Shown piece after piece: positions 55,335 through 62,968 of a stretch of DNA of 62,968 bases. This DNA is from Lachnospiraceae bacterium. Lineage in GTDB: Bacteria > Bacillota > Clostridia > Lachnospirales > Lachnospiraceae. Positions within the stretch are counted from its first letter, which is position 1. Every line of letters starts with the position of its first letter. A model generated the notes under the pieces. It was not told where the DNA came from, did not search any database, and was given only the letters and a program-made list of their open reading frames with translations. The translations under genes and the position numbers were made by a program. The stretch lies in assembly GCA_015057405.1 (NCBI GenBank), contig SVEK01000016.1:1-62968 (forward strand), given 5' to 3'.

Positions 55335-56161
55335 TTAGGTTGCAGGATATGCTTCGTATAGGAGCAGATACTTTACAGAAGGCAGGAATTGAAGAATTTC
55401 AGCTTGATGCATGGTATCTGCTGTCCTATTGTTTGGGAATAAGTCGCAGCGAGTATTATTTGAAAATAAATGATGAGTGTGACGATGATTCATATAGTAA
55501 TTATAAGAAAATGATTGATATTAGGGCAAATAGAGTCCCATTGCAGTATATTACCGGAATTCAGGAGTTTATGGGTATTGATTTCATTGTTAATGAATCT
55601 GTTCTTATTCCAAGGCAGGATACGGAGATTCTTGCAGAACTTGCTATTAAGCATTCGGCAGGAAAAAAAGTGCTTGATATGTGTACCGGTTCGGGCTGTA
55701 TAGCCATAAGCATTGCTAAACTGGGTAATCCGTGTAATGTAACGGCAACGGACATATCTGATGAAGCATTAAGTGTGGCGAAATGTAATGCGAAAAATAA
55801 TCGGGTGGACATAGAGTTTGTTAAAAGCGATGTGTGGGACAACATTTTTGGAGCTTATGATATTGTGGTATCTAATCCGCCATATATTACTCCGAAAGAG
55901 TTGGAAGAACTTATGCCGGAGGTTATTGAACATGAGCCTGTGCTTGCTTTGGCGGGAGGAAGTGATGGATTAGATTTTTATCGCCAAATAGTAAAAGGTG
56001 CCGGGAATCATATTGTAAATGGTGGATTGATAATGTTTGAAATAGGTTGTTTTCAAGCAGAAGATGTATCGCGTATATTATTCGATAATGGTTTTACGGA
56101 TATTAGAGTGGAAAAGGATTATGCAGGTCTTGACAGAGTAGTATGGGCTGTCCGACCTTAA
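55331..56161 (+). CDS. prmC: Release-factor glutamine methyltransferase
   Basis: The 276-residue protein has a helical N-domain and a SAM-dependent core (VLDMCTGSGCIAISIAKLG) with the substrate motif VVSNPPYITPKE. It methylates the glutamine of the GGQ motif in release factors. The start overlaps the preceding stop (ATGA), and prfA, its substrate gene, follows after 21 bases. Confidence 0.97.
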   Translation: MIRLQDMLRIGADTLQKAGIEEFQLDAWYLLSYCLGISRSEYYLKINDECDDDSYSNYKKMIDIRANRVPLQYITGIQEFMGIDFIVNESVLIPRQDTEILAELAIKHSAGKKVLDMCTGSGCIAISIAKLGNPCNVTATDISDEALSVAKCNAKNNRVDIEFVKSDVWDNIFGAYDIVVSNPPYITPKELEELMPEVIEHEPVLALAGGSDGLDFYRQIVKGAGNHIVNGGLIMFEIGCFQAEDVSRILFDNGFTDIRVEKDYAGLDRVVWAVRP

Positions 56162-56182
56162 GCATTTGAGAGGAGATATATT

Positions 56183-57256
56183 ATGTTTGAACATTTAGAT
56201 GATGTTGTACTTCGTCACGAAGAATTGATTAATGAGCTTAGTAGTCCGGATGTTCTTAATGACCAGTCCTTGTACAGAAGATTGATGAAGGAACAGAACG
56301 AACTTACTCCAATAGTTGAAAAGTATAAAGAATACTGTGATATTCAGAATGGTATTGCTGACAGTCTTGCAATACTCGAGGAAGAAAAAGACGAAGAAAT
56401 GCGTGAACTCGCAAAAGAAGAACTTGCAGAGTGCCGTCAAAGAGTAGACGTAGTTGAAAGAGAATTAGAGATTCTATTGTTACCTAAAGATCCTAATGAC
56501 AGTAAAAATGTTATTGTGGAGATTCGTGGTGGTGCCGGCGGAGATGAAGCTGCACTGTTTGCTGCAGACTTGTTCAGAATGTACTGCAGATTTGCAGAGC
56601 GTAAGAACTGGAAGATAGATATGATGAACTCCAATGAAAACGGTCTTGGAGGATTTAAGGAAGTTGTCTTCATGATTAATGGTGAGGGCGCATTTTCAGT
56701 TTTGAAATATGAAAGTGGTGTTCACCGGGTTCAGAGAATTCCGGTAACAGAGAGTGGCGGAAGAATTCATACTTCAACTGCAACCGTGGCTATTATGCCG
56801 GAGGCAGAAGAAGTTGACGTTCAGATTGATATGAACGACTGTAAGTTTGACGTGTTCAGAGCATCGGGAAATGGTGGACAGTGCGTTAATACAACAGACT
56901 CAGCCGTAAGACTTACTCATATTCCGACAGGTATTGTTATATCCTGTCAGGATGAAAAATCCCAGCTTAAGAACAAGGATAAAGCTCTTAAGGTTCTTCG
57001 TTCAAGACTTTATGAATTAGAGTGTGCTAAAGCTCATGATGCTGAAGCTGAGGCAAGAAGGAGCCAAGTTGGTACCGGAGACCGTTCTGAAAAAATAAGG
57101 ACGTACAATTATCCGCAAAGTAGAGTGACAGACCATAGAATTAAGCTTACAAGTCATAGGCTTGCAGAGATAATGGATGGTGATATAGAAGAAGTAATTC
57201 AGGCTCTTATCGCAGCCGATCAGGCAGCAAAACTTGCCAAGATGAATGATAATTAA
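56183..57256 (+). CDS. prfA: Peptide chain release factor 1
   Basis: The 357-residue factor recognises UAA and UAG. The stop-codon tripeptide is PVT in [19 protein letters not shown] (PxT class), and the hydrolysis motif is GGQ in [16 protein letters not shown]. Full-length RF1 organisation with [26 protein letters not shown] precedes the ATG. Confidence 0.98.
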   Translation: MFEHLDDVVLRHEELINELSSPDVLNDQSLYRRLMKEQNELTPIVEKYKEYCDIQNGIADSLAILEEEKDEEMRELAKEELAECRQRVDVVERELEILLLPKDPNDSKNVIVEIRGGAGGDEAALFAADLFRMYCRFAERKNWKIDMMNSNENGLGGFKEVVFMINGEGAFSVLKYESGVHRVQRIPVTESGGRIHTSTATVAIMPEAEEVDVQIDMNDCKFDVFRASGNGGQCVNTTDSAVRLTHIPTGIVISCQDEKSQLKNKDKALKVLRSRLYELECAKAHDAEAEARRSQVGTGDRSEKIRTYNYPQSRVTDHRIKLTSHRLAEIMDGDIEEVIQALIAADQAAKLAKMNDN

Positions 57257-57277
57257 ATGAAATTACAGATTGTATTG

Positions 57278-57306
57278 TTGACATGATTTTCTAATTGTGG
57301 TATATA
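57278..57306 (+). promoter_or_regulatory. Promoter of the riboswitch/exchanger unit
   Basis: TTGACA and TATATA are separated by 17 bases, directly upstream of the riboswitch; it starts 22 bases after the prfA stop. Confidence 0.75.
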
Positions 57307-57311
57307 GTAAA

Positions 57312-57432
57312 TAATATTAGGGAGTAGTTGGCATCTTGGTTTCAGGATGTGATAATATTCGTCATCACGTCGGATTAATCTGACCGGATATTGTCCATAC
57401 AATACATGTATGTAACAAGACTTTTATTGCAT
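57312..57432 (+). promoter_or_regulatory. yybP-ykoY (manganese) riboswitch
   Basis: The leader contains the conserved pieces of this class in order: AGGGAGTAG (57319-57327), a P2-like hairpin, TTCGTCATCACG, GACCGGATATTG, a second hairpin (CATAC..GTATG), and the closing AACAAGAC. The last part of P1 overlaps the terminator stem at 57417, giving the usual switch: metal binding should favour readthrough. The family senses Mn2+ and commonly precedes metal exporters, matching the gene below. Identification is from motif order, not a covariance search. Confidence 0.88.
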
Positions 57433-57460
57433 TATTTGAGTGCAGTAAAAGTCTTTTTTT
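57417..57460 (+). terminator. Riboswitch expression-platform terminator
   Basis: AAGACTTTTATTGCA pairs with TGCAGTAAAAGTCTT (one mismatch) over a 9-base loop, followed by a T run. The 5' arm contains the AAGAC that also closes the riboswitch aptamer, so the two structures exclude each other. Confidence 0.9.
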
Positions 57461-57516
57461 CTGCACTACATTTCAAAATACAATTGCGTGTGGCGCAGAA
57501 AGCGAGGTTTTTTACT

Positions 57517-58434
57517 ATGATGTATGTGATGTTAATTGTTGGATTTGTTTTGTTGGTTAAAGGTGCTGATTGTTTTGTAGATGGGTCATCTTCCATTGCC
57601 CGTATCTTAAAAGTACCGTCTGTCGTAATCGGGCTTACAATTGTTGCCATGGGAACCAGTGCACCGGAGGCTGCGGTAAGCATAACGGCAGGGCTTTCAG
57701 GTAACAGTGATATATCTTTAGGTAATATTATAGGTTCCAATATATTTAATCTGCTTATGGTAATCGGTATAAGCGCAATAACGCTTCCGATAGTGTCTCA
57801 GAAGGAAATCATAGGACGTGATATGTGGTGGAATATCGGTGTCTCGGCAGGACTGTTCTTACTTATATTTGACCATAAAATAAGCAGAATTGAAGGTGTT
57901 TTGTTATTAGTTGCCATGATAGTGTATTTGGTTATTGTACTTCGAAGTGCAATTAAAAACCGCACTGAAGGCGAACCGCTAAAAACCATGTCCGTGCCCA
58001 AAAGTATTATTGCAGTCATAGTCGGCCTTGCAGCTATAATTTGGGGCGGTAATCTTGTTGTGGATAATGCGAGTCTTATTGCAAAATCATGGGGAATGAG
58101 TGATACGCTGATAGGATTAACTATTATAGCATGCGGAACTTCCTTGCCGGAACTTATGACTTCACTTATTGCTGCCCGCAAAGGTGATTCGGGAATTGCG
58201 CTTGGTAATGCCGTAGGGTCGTGTTTATTCAATATCATGTTCATACTTGGAATAGCATCAATATTGAGTCCTATTCATGTTGTAACAGAGCTGGTAATTG
58301 ATACCGGAATATTGATTTTTGTAACAGTATTGATGCTTATTCTGGCATTTTCAAAAAAGAAAACAAGCAGAGTTGAAGGCGCATTATGTGTATTGTTATA
58401 TGTGATTTATACTGTATATATAATCATTAGATAG
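57517..58434 (+). CDS. CaCA-family cation antiporter, likely Mn2+/Ca2+ exporter
   Basis: The protein is 305 residues from the ATG at 57517 (GCGAGG upstream); a longer frame would begin inside the riboswitch. It shows the two inverted alpha repeats of the family: GTSAPEAAVS with LGNIIGSNIFN, and GTSLPELMTS with LGNAVGSCLFN, among about ten helices. Homologues are annotated K+-dependent Na+/Ca2+ exchangers (YrbG). Control by a manganese riboswitch points to Mn2+ export here. Confidence 0.92.
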   Translation: MMYVMLIVGFVLLVKGADCFVDGSSSIARILKVPSVVIGLTIVAMGTSAPEAAVSITAGLSGNSDISLGNIIGSNIFNLLMVIGISAITLPIVSQKEIIGRDMWWNIGVSAGLFLLIFDHKISRIEGVLLLVAMIVYLVIVLRSAIKNRTEGEPLKTMSVPKSIIAVIVGLAAIIWGGNLVVDNASLIAKSWGMSDTLIGLTIIACGTSLPELMTSLIAARKGDSGIALGNAVGSCLFNIMFILGIASILSPIHVVTELVIDTGILIFVTVLMLILAFSKKKTSRVEGALCVLLYVIYTVYIIIR

Positions 58435-58480
58435 AGTATTTTTGTTGTTGCCGGAAGATTTGAAAAAGTTGCTAGTATGC

Positions 58481-58533
58481 AGATGCAGTAATTTTTTGTG
58501 CATCTAAAATCTGATAAATGTAACATCAGATTT
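58481..58533 (+). other. Two hairpins after the exchanger gene
   Basis: AGATGCA/TGCATCT (58481-58505) and AAATCTGAT/ATCAGATTT (58507-58533) lie side by side. Neither has a clear T tract, but together they probably end or protect the exchanger transcript. The 316-base gap holds no gene. Confidence 0.45.
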
Positions 58534-58559
58534 CGGGTAACTCTATTATAGAACGAATG

Positions 58560-58589
58560 TTGTTAACTGTGGTTGATTTATGATATAAT
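58560..58589 (+). promoter_or_regulatory. Promoter of ktrB
   Basis: TTGTTA and TATAAT are separated by 18 bases; leader length is about 155 bases. Confidence 0.7.
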
Positions 58590-58592
58590 GAG

Positions 58593-58632
58593 CCTTGCAG
58601 AGCTCCGTGCATGTACAGGGAGCTCTATAAGG
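58593..58632 (+). other. Hairpin at the 5' end of the ktrB mRNA
   Basis: CCTT..AGAGCTCC pairs with GGAGCTCT..AAGG over a loop of about 11 bases; the stem begins at the predicted transcript start. No T tract follows. The remaining leader (58640-58740) shows no riboswitch pattern that I recognise; in particular I do not see ydaO-type c-di-AMP motifs. Confidence 0.55.
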
Positions 58633-58750
58633 GAAATGCCTTCGCGGAGACGTCAGTCGACGTGGTATAATATCAACGTGTGTGAATCGTTACAGGTAAT
58701 TACCGGGAACATGAAATGACTACAGAGTATTGTGAGAGGGTTGGTTGCTA

Positions 58751-60115
58751 ATGTCAGGACATTTAAAAAGAAGACTTACTACAACACAGATTATTGCATT
58801 TGGTTTTCTTAGCGCAATACTTGTAGGTATGTTTTTTCTGATGCTTCCTATATCGTCAAAGGAAGGCGTATGGACCAATCCGGTGGATGCTTTGTTTACA
58901 GCGACTACTTCAGTGTGTGTAACAGGTCTTACGACAGTGTCTACAGCAGAACACTGGAGTGTGTTTGGACAGGTCGTTATACTTGTGCTGATTCAGTTTG
59001 GTGGTCTTGGTATCGTAACATTTACTACATTTACATTACTTGTAATTGGAAGCAGAATTACTTTGAAGGACAGACTGTTAATCAGGGATGCATATAATCT
59101 GGATAGTTTGAACGGATTAGTTAAGCTAACCAAGAGAGTTCTTAAAGGCACACTTATTGTTGAAGGAATAGGTGCACTTTTGTATATGACAGTATTCATA
59201 TCTGATTATGGTTTGAACGGTATTTTTTATTCTGTTTTTAATTCTGTATCTGCGTTTTGTAATGCCGGAATGGATCTTATCGGAGATTCAAGCCTGGCAG
59301 TATATCGCGATAATGTTATCGTTAATTCAGTAACCGTGAGTCTAATTATTTTGGGTGGTATAGGGTTCCCTGTCTGGTGGGATTTCCTTGCAATTCGCAA
59401 AAAAAATCGTAAGTTAACTCCAAAGTCAATATGGAACAGATTTGAACTTCATACAAAGCTTGTCTTATTTGTAACATTAATTTTACTTCTTCTTGGAACG
59501 GTTCTTATATTTGCCATTGAGTATAACAATCCGAATACGATTGGAAAATTGTCGGGTTGGGAAAAGCTGCAGGCTTCTTTTTTCCAGTCTGTAACAACGA
59601 GAACAGCAGGATTTTATACAATTCCTCAGGAAAATTTTACAGATGCATCAGCGTTTGTTTCTTTAATCCTTATGTTTATAGGTGGTTCTCCTTCGGGAAC
59701 GGCAGGCGGTATAAAAACGGTGACGGTTGCCATGATTATTCTGACTGCAGTTGCCATTGTTCGTAATAAGCAATACACTGAAGTATTCGGAAGAAGTATA
59801 TCTTCTGAAAATGTGCGAAAAGGAATTGCTGTAATAGTAGTTAGTGTTTCAATGCTCGTATTTGCAATGGGAGCATTGTGTATTATTGAGCAGAAGGATT
59901 TTCTTGACACATTATATGAAACCATGTCTGCACTTGCGACAGTAGGACTAAGTCGCGGTATGACAGGAGACTTGTCAGTACCCGGTAAAATTGTGATTTG
60001 TGCAACCATGTTTGTAGGAAGAGTAGGACCTATTTCCCTTGCTTTATTATTTAATATTAATGGCCATCATGGAAATAACCGACATTATCCTGTAGCAAAG
60101 GTAAGGGTTGGATAA
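58751..60115 (+). CDS. ktrB: TrkH/KtrB-family K+ transporter membrane subunit
   Basis: The protein is 454 residues from the ATG at 58751 (GAGAGGG upstream; a TTG six bases earlier is possible). Four pore loops with the filter glycine are visible: TSVCVTGLTT, SAFCNAGMDL, TTRTAGFYT and ALATVGLSR. It transports potassium, usually with sodium, gated by an RCK partner. The partner gene ktrA is not next to it, as is usual, but one gene further on. Confidence 0.95.
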   Translation: MSGHLKRRLTTTQIIAFGFLSAILVGMFFLMLPISSKEGVWTNPVDALFTATTSVCVTGLTTVSTAEHWSVFGQVVILVLIQFGGLGIVTFTTFTLLVIGSRITLKDRLLIRDAYNLDSLNGLVKLTKRVLKGTLIVEGIGALLYMTVFISDYGLNGIFYSVFNSVSAFCNAGMDLIGDSSLAVYRDNVIVNSVTVSLIILGGIGFPVWWDFLAIRKKNRKLTPKSIWNRFELHTKLVLFVTLILLLLGTVLIFAIEYNNPNTIGKLSGWEKLQASFFQSVTTRTAGFYTIPQENFTDASAFVSLILMFIGGSPSGTAGGIKTVTVAMIILTAVAIVRNKQYTEVFGRSISSENVRKGIAVIVVSVSMLVFAMGALCIIEQKDFLDTLYETMSALATVGLSRGMTGDLSVPGKIVICATMFVGRVGPISLALLFNINGHHGNNRHYPVAKVRVG

Positions 60116-60204
60116 GAATTGTTCGATATATGGGATAAGTGATATTTTCGTATGTTATAGATTTGTAATGGTTGTATACTAATTGTGTTGAAGGGGATGG
60201 TTAT

Positions 60205-61191
60205 ATGAAGATTACAGTTAATGCGGGCAGTAACATCTCAAATGGTTTTGCGGATTATGCCGGCAACAAAGCTTGCGATAAAAAAACAAATGTATTATTT
60301 GCCGGTAATCTTAACATAAACAGTGCCGCAAGAGATGAAGCAGAAAATAAACGCGCAATGGCAAGAAAACAGGCAATGCATTTCGTTGGGGAAGCATGGG
60401 AAAAAGATATAGAATTTGATAAGTCAAAAGAGAATATTCATAAAATAAAAGAAATAAAGCGTGCAGAGATTGCAGAATACAATAAGGTGTTAAAGAGCAT
60501 TGAAGATAGTAAAAAGCAGGTTATGGAAGAGTATGGAATCGATGAGGAATCGTCAGAACATAAAGACCTTCTGCTTTTGGAAAAGTATCAGGATTACAGA
60601 AATAATGTTCCCGTTGAAAGATTTTCAAAAGAGGAAATACAAAGATTGAAGGAACTGCAGAATATGCCGCGTACGGAGTATCAGGACAGAGTGCTTGCGC
60701 TTAACAGTGCCAAGGGGCAGTATATTAATAAAATAGACGAAGCTAATGCAAGCATTGGTATGCTGATAAAAACAGAGACGGATATGGATATTAACCAGCC
60801 GCAGAATCAGATGAAGTCCATGGGTGAAGCAAAGAGAGCAGCAGAAGAAATATTGGAAGCGGCTAATGAAGACATTATGACAGCCTTTATTCGTGAAGGT
60901 GTTGATAGTACCCAGGAACGTGCCGAAGAAGCAGTTGAACAGGCTCAGAAGGCGGAAGAAAAGAAAGAAGAACAGGAAGAGCGTCTTGAAGAGATGAAAG
61001 AAGAAAAAGAAGAGCAGGAAGATTTGCTTTGGGACATAGCGCAAACTGACAGAATTGATATGCAGATGAATATTGATACGAAAAATATATCAAATATGGA
61101 AATAGCGCAGAGTAATATAATTAAAATTATGAAACAGAATAACATGATAGAAGAAGACCTTAAAGGGATTAAGATTGACTTTAATTATTAG
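60205..61191 (+). CDS. Unknown coiled-coil protein between ktrB and ktrA
   Basis: The protein is 328 residues from the ATG at 60205 (AAGGGGA upstream). It is soluble, highly charged and mainly helical. The start (MKITVNAGSNISNGFADYAG) is followed by a long helical region, and a Glu/Lys coiled coil spans about 240-285. The last 40 residues carry repeated Asn/Ile motifs (NIDTKNISNMEIAQSNIIKI). There is no signal peptide or known domain. It lies inside a ktr locus, but a function in potassium transport is only inferred. Confidence 0.72.
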   Translation: MKITVNAGSNISNGFADYAGNKACDKKTNVLFAGNLNINSAARDEAENKRAMARKQAMHFVGEAWEKDIEFDKSKENIHKIKEIKRAEIAEYNKVLKSIEDSKKQVMEEYGIDEESSEHKDLLLLEKYQDYRNNVPVERFSKEEIQRLKELQNMPRTEYQDRVLALNSAKGQYINKIDEANASIGMLIKTETDMDINQPQNQMKSMGEAKRAAEEILEAANEDIMTAFIREGVDSTQERAEEAVEQAQKAEEKKEEQEERLEEMKEEKEEQEDLLWDIAQTDRIDMQMNIDTKNISNMEIAQSNIIKIMKQNNMIEEDLKGIKIDFNY

Positions 61192-61230
61192 AATTTGTTA
61201 TTTTTGATTACTGACTTGGAGGTGCTTGTG

Positions 61231-61905
61231 GTGAAAAAAAAGGAGTTTGCCGTACTTGGACTTGGAAAATTTGGCTTGAGCCTGGCAAAATGTCTTGCTG
61301 ATTCTTCGTGTGAAGTTATGGTTGTTGACCGAGACGCGGAGATGGTAGATTTGGTTGCGGATTATGTAGTTTATGCTGAGGTTGGGGACCTGACTAATAA
61401 AGATTTTATAGGGTCACTGGGCTTGTCTAATTATGATGCGGTGATAATCGGAATAGGTGATGATTTGGAAGCAAGTGTAATGGCAACTATACTTGCTAAA
61501 GAGTCAGGTGCAAAGATGATACTTGCTAAAGCAGGTAGTGAACTTCAGGCAAGAATTCTTAGAAAAGTCGGGGCAGACAGTATAGTATTTCCGGAACAGG
61601 AATCAGGAATCCGTATAGGTAATCAGTTAGTGCGCGGCAATTATTTTGATGCAATAGAATTGTCTGATACATACAGTATTGTTGAGTTGCCTTTGCCTGA
61701 AAGTTGGATAGGACATACTTTTATTTCACTTGATTTACGTGCCAGGTATAAAGTAAATGTAATTGGAATTAAAAGGGATGAAGAGATGATTATTAACCCT
61801 GACCCGAAGAAAACTTTGATGGGAAATGATCTGTTGGTTGTTCTTGGTGACAATGATAATCTTGAAAAGTTAAGGAAGGTAGAACGGGATGATAGAAAGT
61901 TTTAA
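61231..61905 (+). CDS. ktrA: KtrA/TrkA-type RCK regulatory subunit
   Basis: The 224-residue protein uses a GTG at 61231 behind GGAGGTG. RCK-N has the nucleotide loop GLGKFGLSLAK with the following Asp in VVDRDAE; RCK-C follows (SIVELPLPESWIGHTFISLD). It binds ATP/ADP or NAD(H) and opens KtrB; the C-domain is a c-di-AMP site in relatives. It overlaps the methyltransferase gene by 17 bases. Confidence 0.95.
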   Translation: MKKKEFAVLGLGKFGLSLAKCLADSSCEVMVVDRDAEMVDLVADYVVYAEVGDLTNKDFIGSLGLSNYDAVIIGIGDDLEASVMATILAKESGAKMILAKAGSELQARILRKVGADSIVFPEQESGIRIGNQLVRGNYFDAIELSDTYSIVELPLPESWIGHTFISLDLRARYKVNVIGIKRDEEMIINPDPKKTLMGNDLLVVLGDNDNLEKLRKVERDDRKF

Positions 61906-62686
61906 AAATGCGCATGTAAAAAATGTAGCAAAATTATTAAAAAACAGTAGAGAACGAAAGGCACAAAAATGCTATATAGTTGAAGGTCGTAAGATGGTAT
62001 TCGAGGCTGTAAAACATAAACTTGCTATTCATGTGTATGTATCAGAAAGTATGTGGGAAGTGCTGAATGGTGAAGATAAAGCATTTATAACAGAGTGCCA
62101 ATATGATGTAGTTAAGGACAATGTGTTTTCCGGTATGTCTGATACCGTAACGCCGCAGGGGATGGTCGCAACCGTGAAAATGTCTGATTATTCTTTAGAA
62201 GATATTATGACATCTTCTAACTATGAAAAAGACGGCGTGGAAAGGTATATTATTCTTGATAATCTTCAGGACCCGGGGAATCTGGGAACCATTCTTCGAA
62301 CAGCTGAGGCAGCAGGATTTAATGGAATATTAATGAATAAAGGAACAGTTGATGCATACAATCCTAAAGTAGTACGTTCTACCATGGGAGCTGTTCTTAG
62401 AGTTCCATTTGCGTATTTTGATGAGACAACAGAAATAATAGCATCATGCAGACAAAAAGGTGTGTCGGTAATGGGAGCTGCTTTAGAGGGTGAGGATATC
62501 AGGGAAGTCAGCTATCCGGATAAGCTTGCCATTATCATTGGAAATGAATCAAAGGGTATTTCAAAAGAATGTATAGCAAACTGCGACAAACTGGTGAGAA
62601 TTCCGATGAAAGGCCGAACAGAATCTCTTAATGCTTCAGTGGCTGCAGGTATACTTATGTATATGAGTTCCTTGTCATATTTGTAA
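61889..62686 (+). CDS. SpoU/TrmH-family RNA 2'-O-methyltransferase
   Basis: The 265-residue protein has an N-terminal L30e-like substrate domain (VEGRKMVFEAVKHK) and a SPOUT knot with motif 1 NLQDPGNLGTILRTAEAAGF, motif 2 IIGNESKGIS, and motif 3 IPMKGRTESLNASVAAGI. It methylates a ribose in rRNA or tRNA, but the exact nucleotide is not deducible. The ATG overlaps the end of ktrA. Confidence 0.93.
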   Translation: MIESFKNAHVKNVAKLLKNSRERKAQKCYIVEGRKMVFEAVKHKLAIHVYVSESMWEVLNGEDKAFITECQYDVVKDNVFSGMSDTVTPQGMVATVKMSDYSLEDIMTSSNYEKDGVERYIILDNLQDPGNLGTILRTAEAAGFNGILMNKGTVDAYNPKVVRSTMGAVLRVPFAYFDETTEIIASCRQKGVSVMGAALEGEDIREVSYPDKLAIIIGNESKGISKECIANCDKLVRIPMKGRTESLNASVAAGILMYMSSLSYL

Positions 62687-62714
62687 AAATGTTATATAAT
62701 GTAATTCGGTTGCT

Positions 62715-62743
62715 TTTACGGAACTCGTGAATTTATATATAAT
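62715..62743 (+). promoter_or_regulatory. Promoter of the NfeD-like gene
   Basis: TTTACG and TATAAT are separated by 17 bases, 33 bases before the ATG. Confidence 0.6.
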
Positions 62744-62776
62744 AAATGTGTTATTATTACGAAAGGGGTTGATAAC

Positions 62777-62968
62777 ATGCCGGCGTATTATTGGTTGATA
62801 GTTGTTGCAGTATGTATTCTGGTTGAGCTTGCCACAATGGGACTTACTTCGGTGTGGTTTGCAGTAGGTGCAACTGTGGCATATATCGTTTCGCTTTTGG
62901 GAGGGGAAACGATAGTACAGATTATAGTATTTTTAGTTGTATCTCTTGTGGCGTTATTCATTACAAGA
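62777..62968 (+). CDS. NfeD-like membrane protein (partial, cut by window end)
   Basis: The first 64 residues are visible: MPAYYWLIVVAVCILVELAT, then GLTSVWFAVGATVAYIVSLL and a third helix (QIIVFLVVSLVALFITR). This is the start of short NfeD proteins, which usually end in an OB-fold domain and are encoded with an SPFH/flotillin-type protein. GAAAGGGG precedes the ATG. Neither the OB domain nor the partner is inside the window. Confidence 0.82.
   Translation, partial: MPAYYWLIVVAVCILVELATMGLTSVWFAVGATVAYIVSLLGGETIVQIIVFLVVSLVALFITR

Noticed and set aside
57391..57516. N-terminal extension of the exchanger gene
   Set aside because: It would translate the riboswitch and terminator; ATG 57517 has a ribosome site and begins the first membrane helix.
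58560..58750. c-di-AMP (ydaO) riboswitch before ktrB
   Set aside because: Expected for potassium transporters, but the conserved ydaO segments are not visible in the leader.

Overview
This is a low-GC, almost entirely plus-strand stretch of a chromosome from an anaerobic Firmicute, most likely a Lachnospiraceae (Butyrivibrio/Roseburia/Lachnospira-like). The grounds are a fused pyruvate:ferredoxin oxidoreductase, consistent AGGAGG ribosome sites with frequent TTG/GTG starts, the Firmicute-type neighbourhoods asp23-fakA-recG and rpmE-yqhQ-prmC-prfA, PyrK-type dihydroorotate dehydrogenase, CheV, ytfI/ytfJ and a Firmicute exosortase (XrtG) locus. The genus is inference. No phage, insertion sequence, CRISPR array or rRNA was seen.

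Layout. 0-2.5 kb (minus strand): tRNA-Leu(CAG) and a GntR/ATPase/permease operon whose promoter is overlapped by a 34-bp palindrome. 2.5-20.9 kb: PFOR (nifJ); a membrane-anchored trigger-factor-like chaperone; a two-component system; a lipoprotein; CheV; a giant acidic-repeat membrane protein; hisH-hisF; ung; NAD-type isocitrate dehydrogenase; a DEAD-box RNA helicase; a LysM protein with acidic repeats. 21-34 kb: a PurF-like protein with a dismantled glutaminase site directly before carB; CorA; a rhomboid/derlin-like protein; a very large double PMT-type glycosyltransferase; two unknown genes; ytfI-ytfJ. 34-39 kb: rpmB, asp23, fakA-like and recG. 39.2-48.6 kb: an exosortase G module. 48.7-62.97 kb: tRNA-Leu(CAA), pyrK-pyrD, a small alarmone-hydrolase-like HD protein, rho, rpmE, yqhQ, prmC, prfA, a manganese-riboswitch-controlled cation exchanger, a Ktr-type potassium transporter with a coiled-coil gene inserted between its two subunits, a SpoU-type RNA methyltransferase, and the start of an NfeD-like gene cut by the window end.

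The most coherent accessory system is the exosortase G module. It has its own promoter and six consecutive genes: a PTPS-like domain fused to a large GT-C-like membrane protein; one secreted protein with two internal repeats and a C-terminal membrane/basic tail; XrtG with its Cys/Arg/His triad; a processive GT2 glycosyltransferase; a membrane protein with a possible degenerate GGDEF-like domain; and a free-standing PTPS-like protein. Both PTPS-like domains keep three histidines at identical positions (16, 28, 30) but lack the usual catalytic cysteine. The parts fit a dedicated pathway that sorts, and probably glycosylates, one surface protein. The module type is known in outline from genome surveys; its chemistry is, to my knowledge, not established.

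Other points of interest are the PurF-like protein before a carB without carA, a yybP-ykoY riboswitch with a textbook terminator, and in-frame acidic repeat arrays (11 x 60 bp, 4 x 54 bp).
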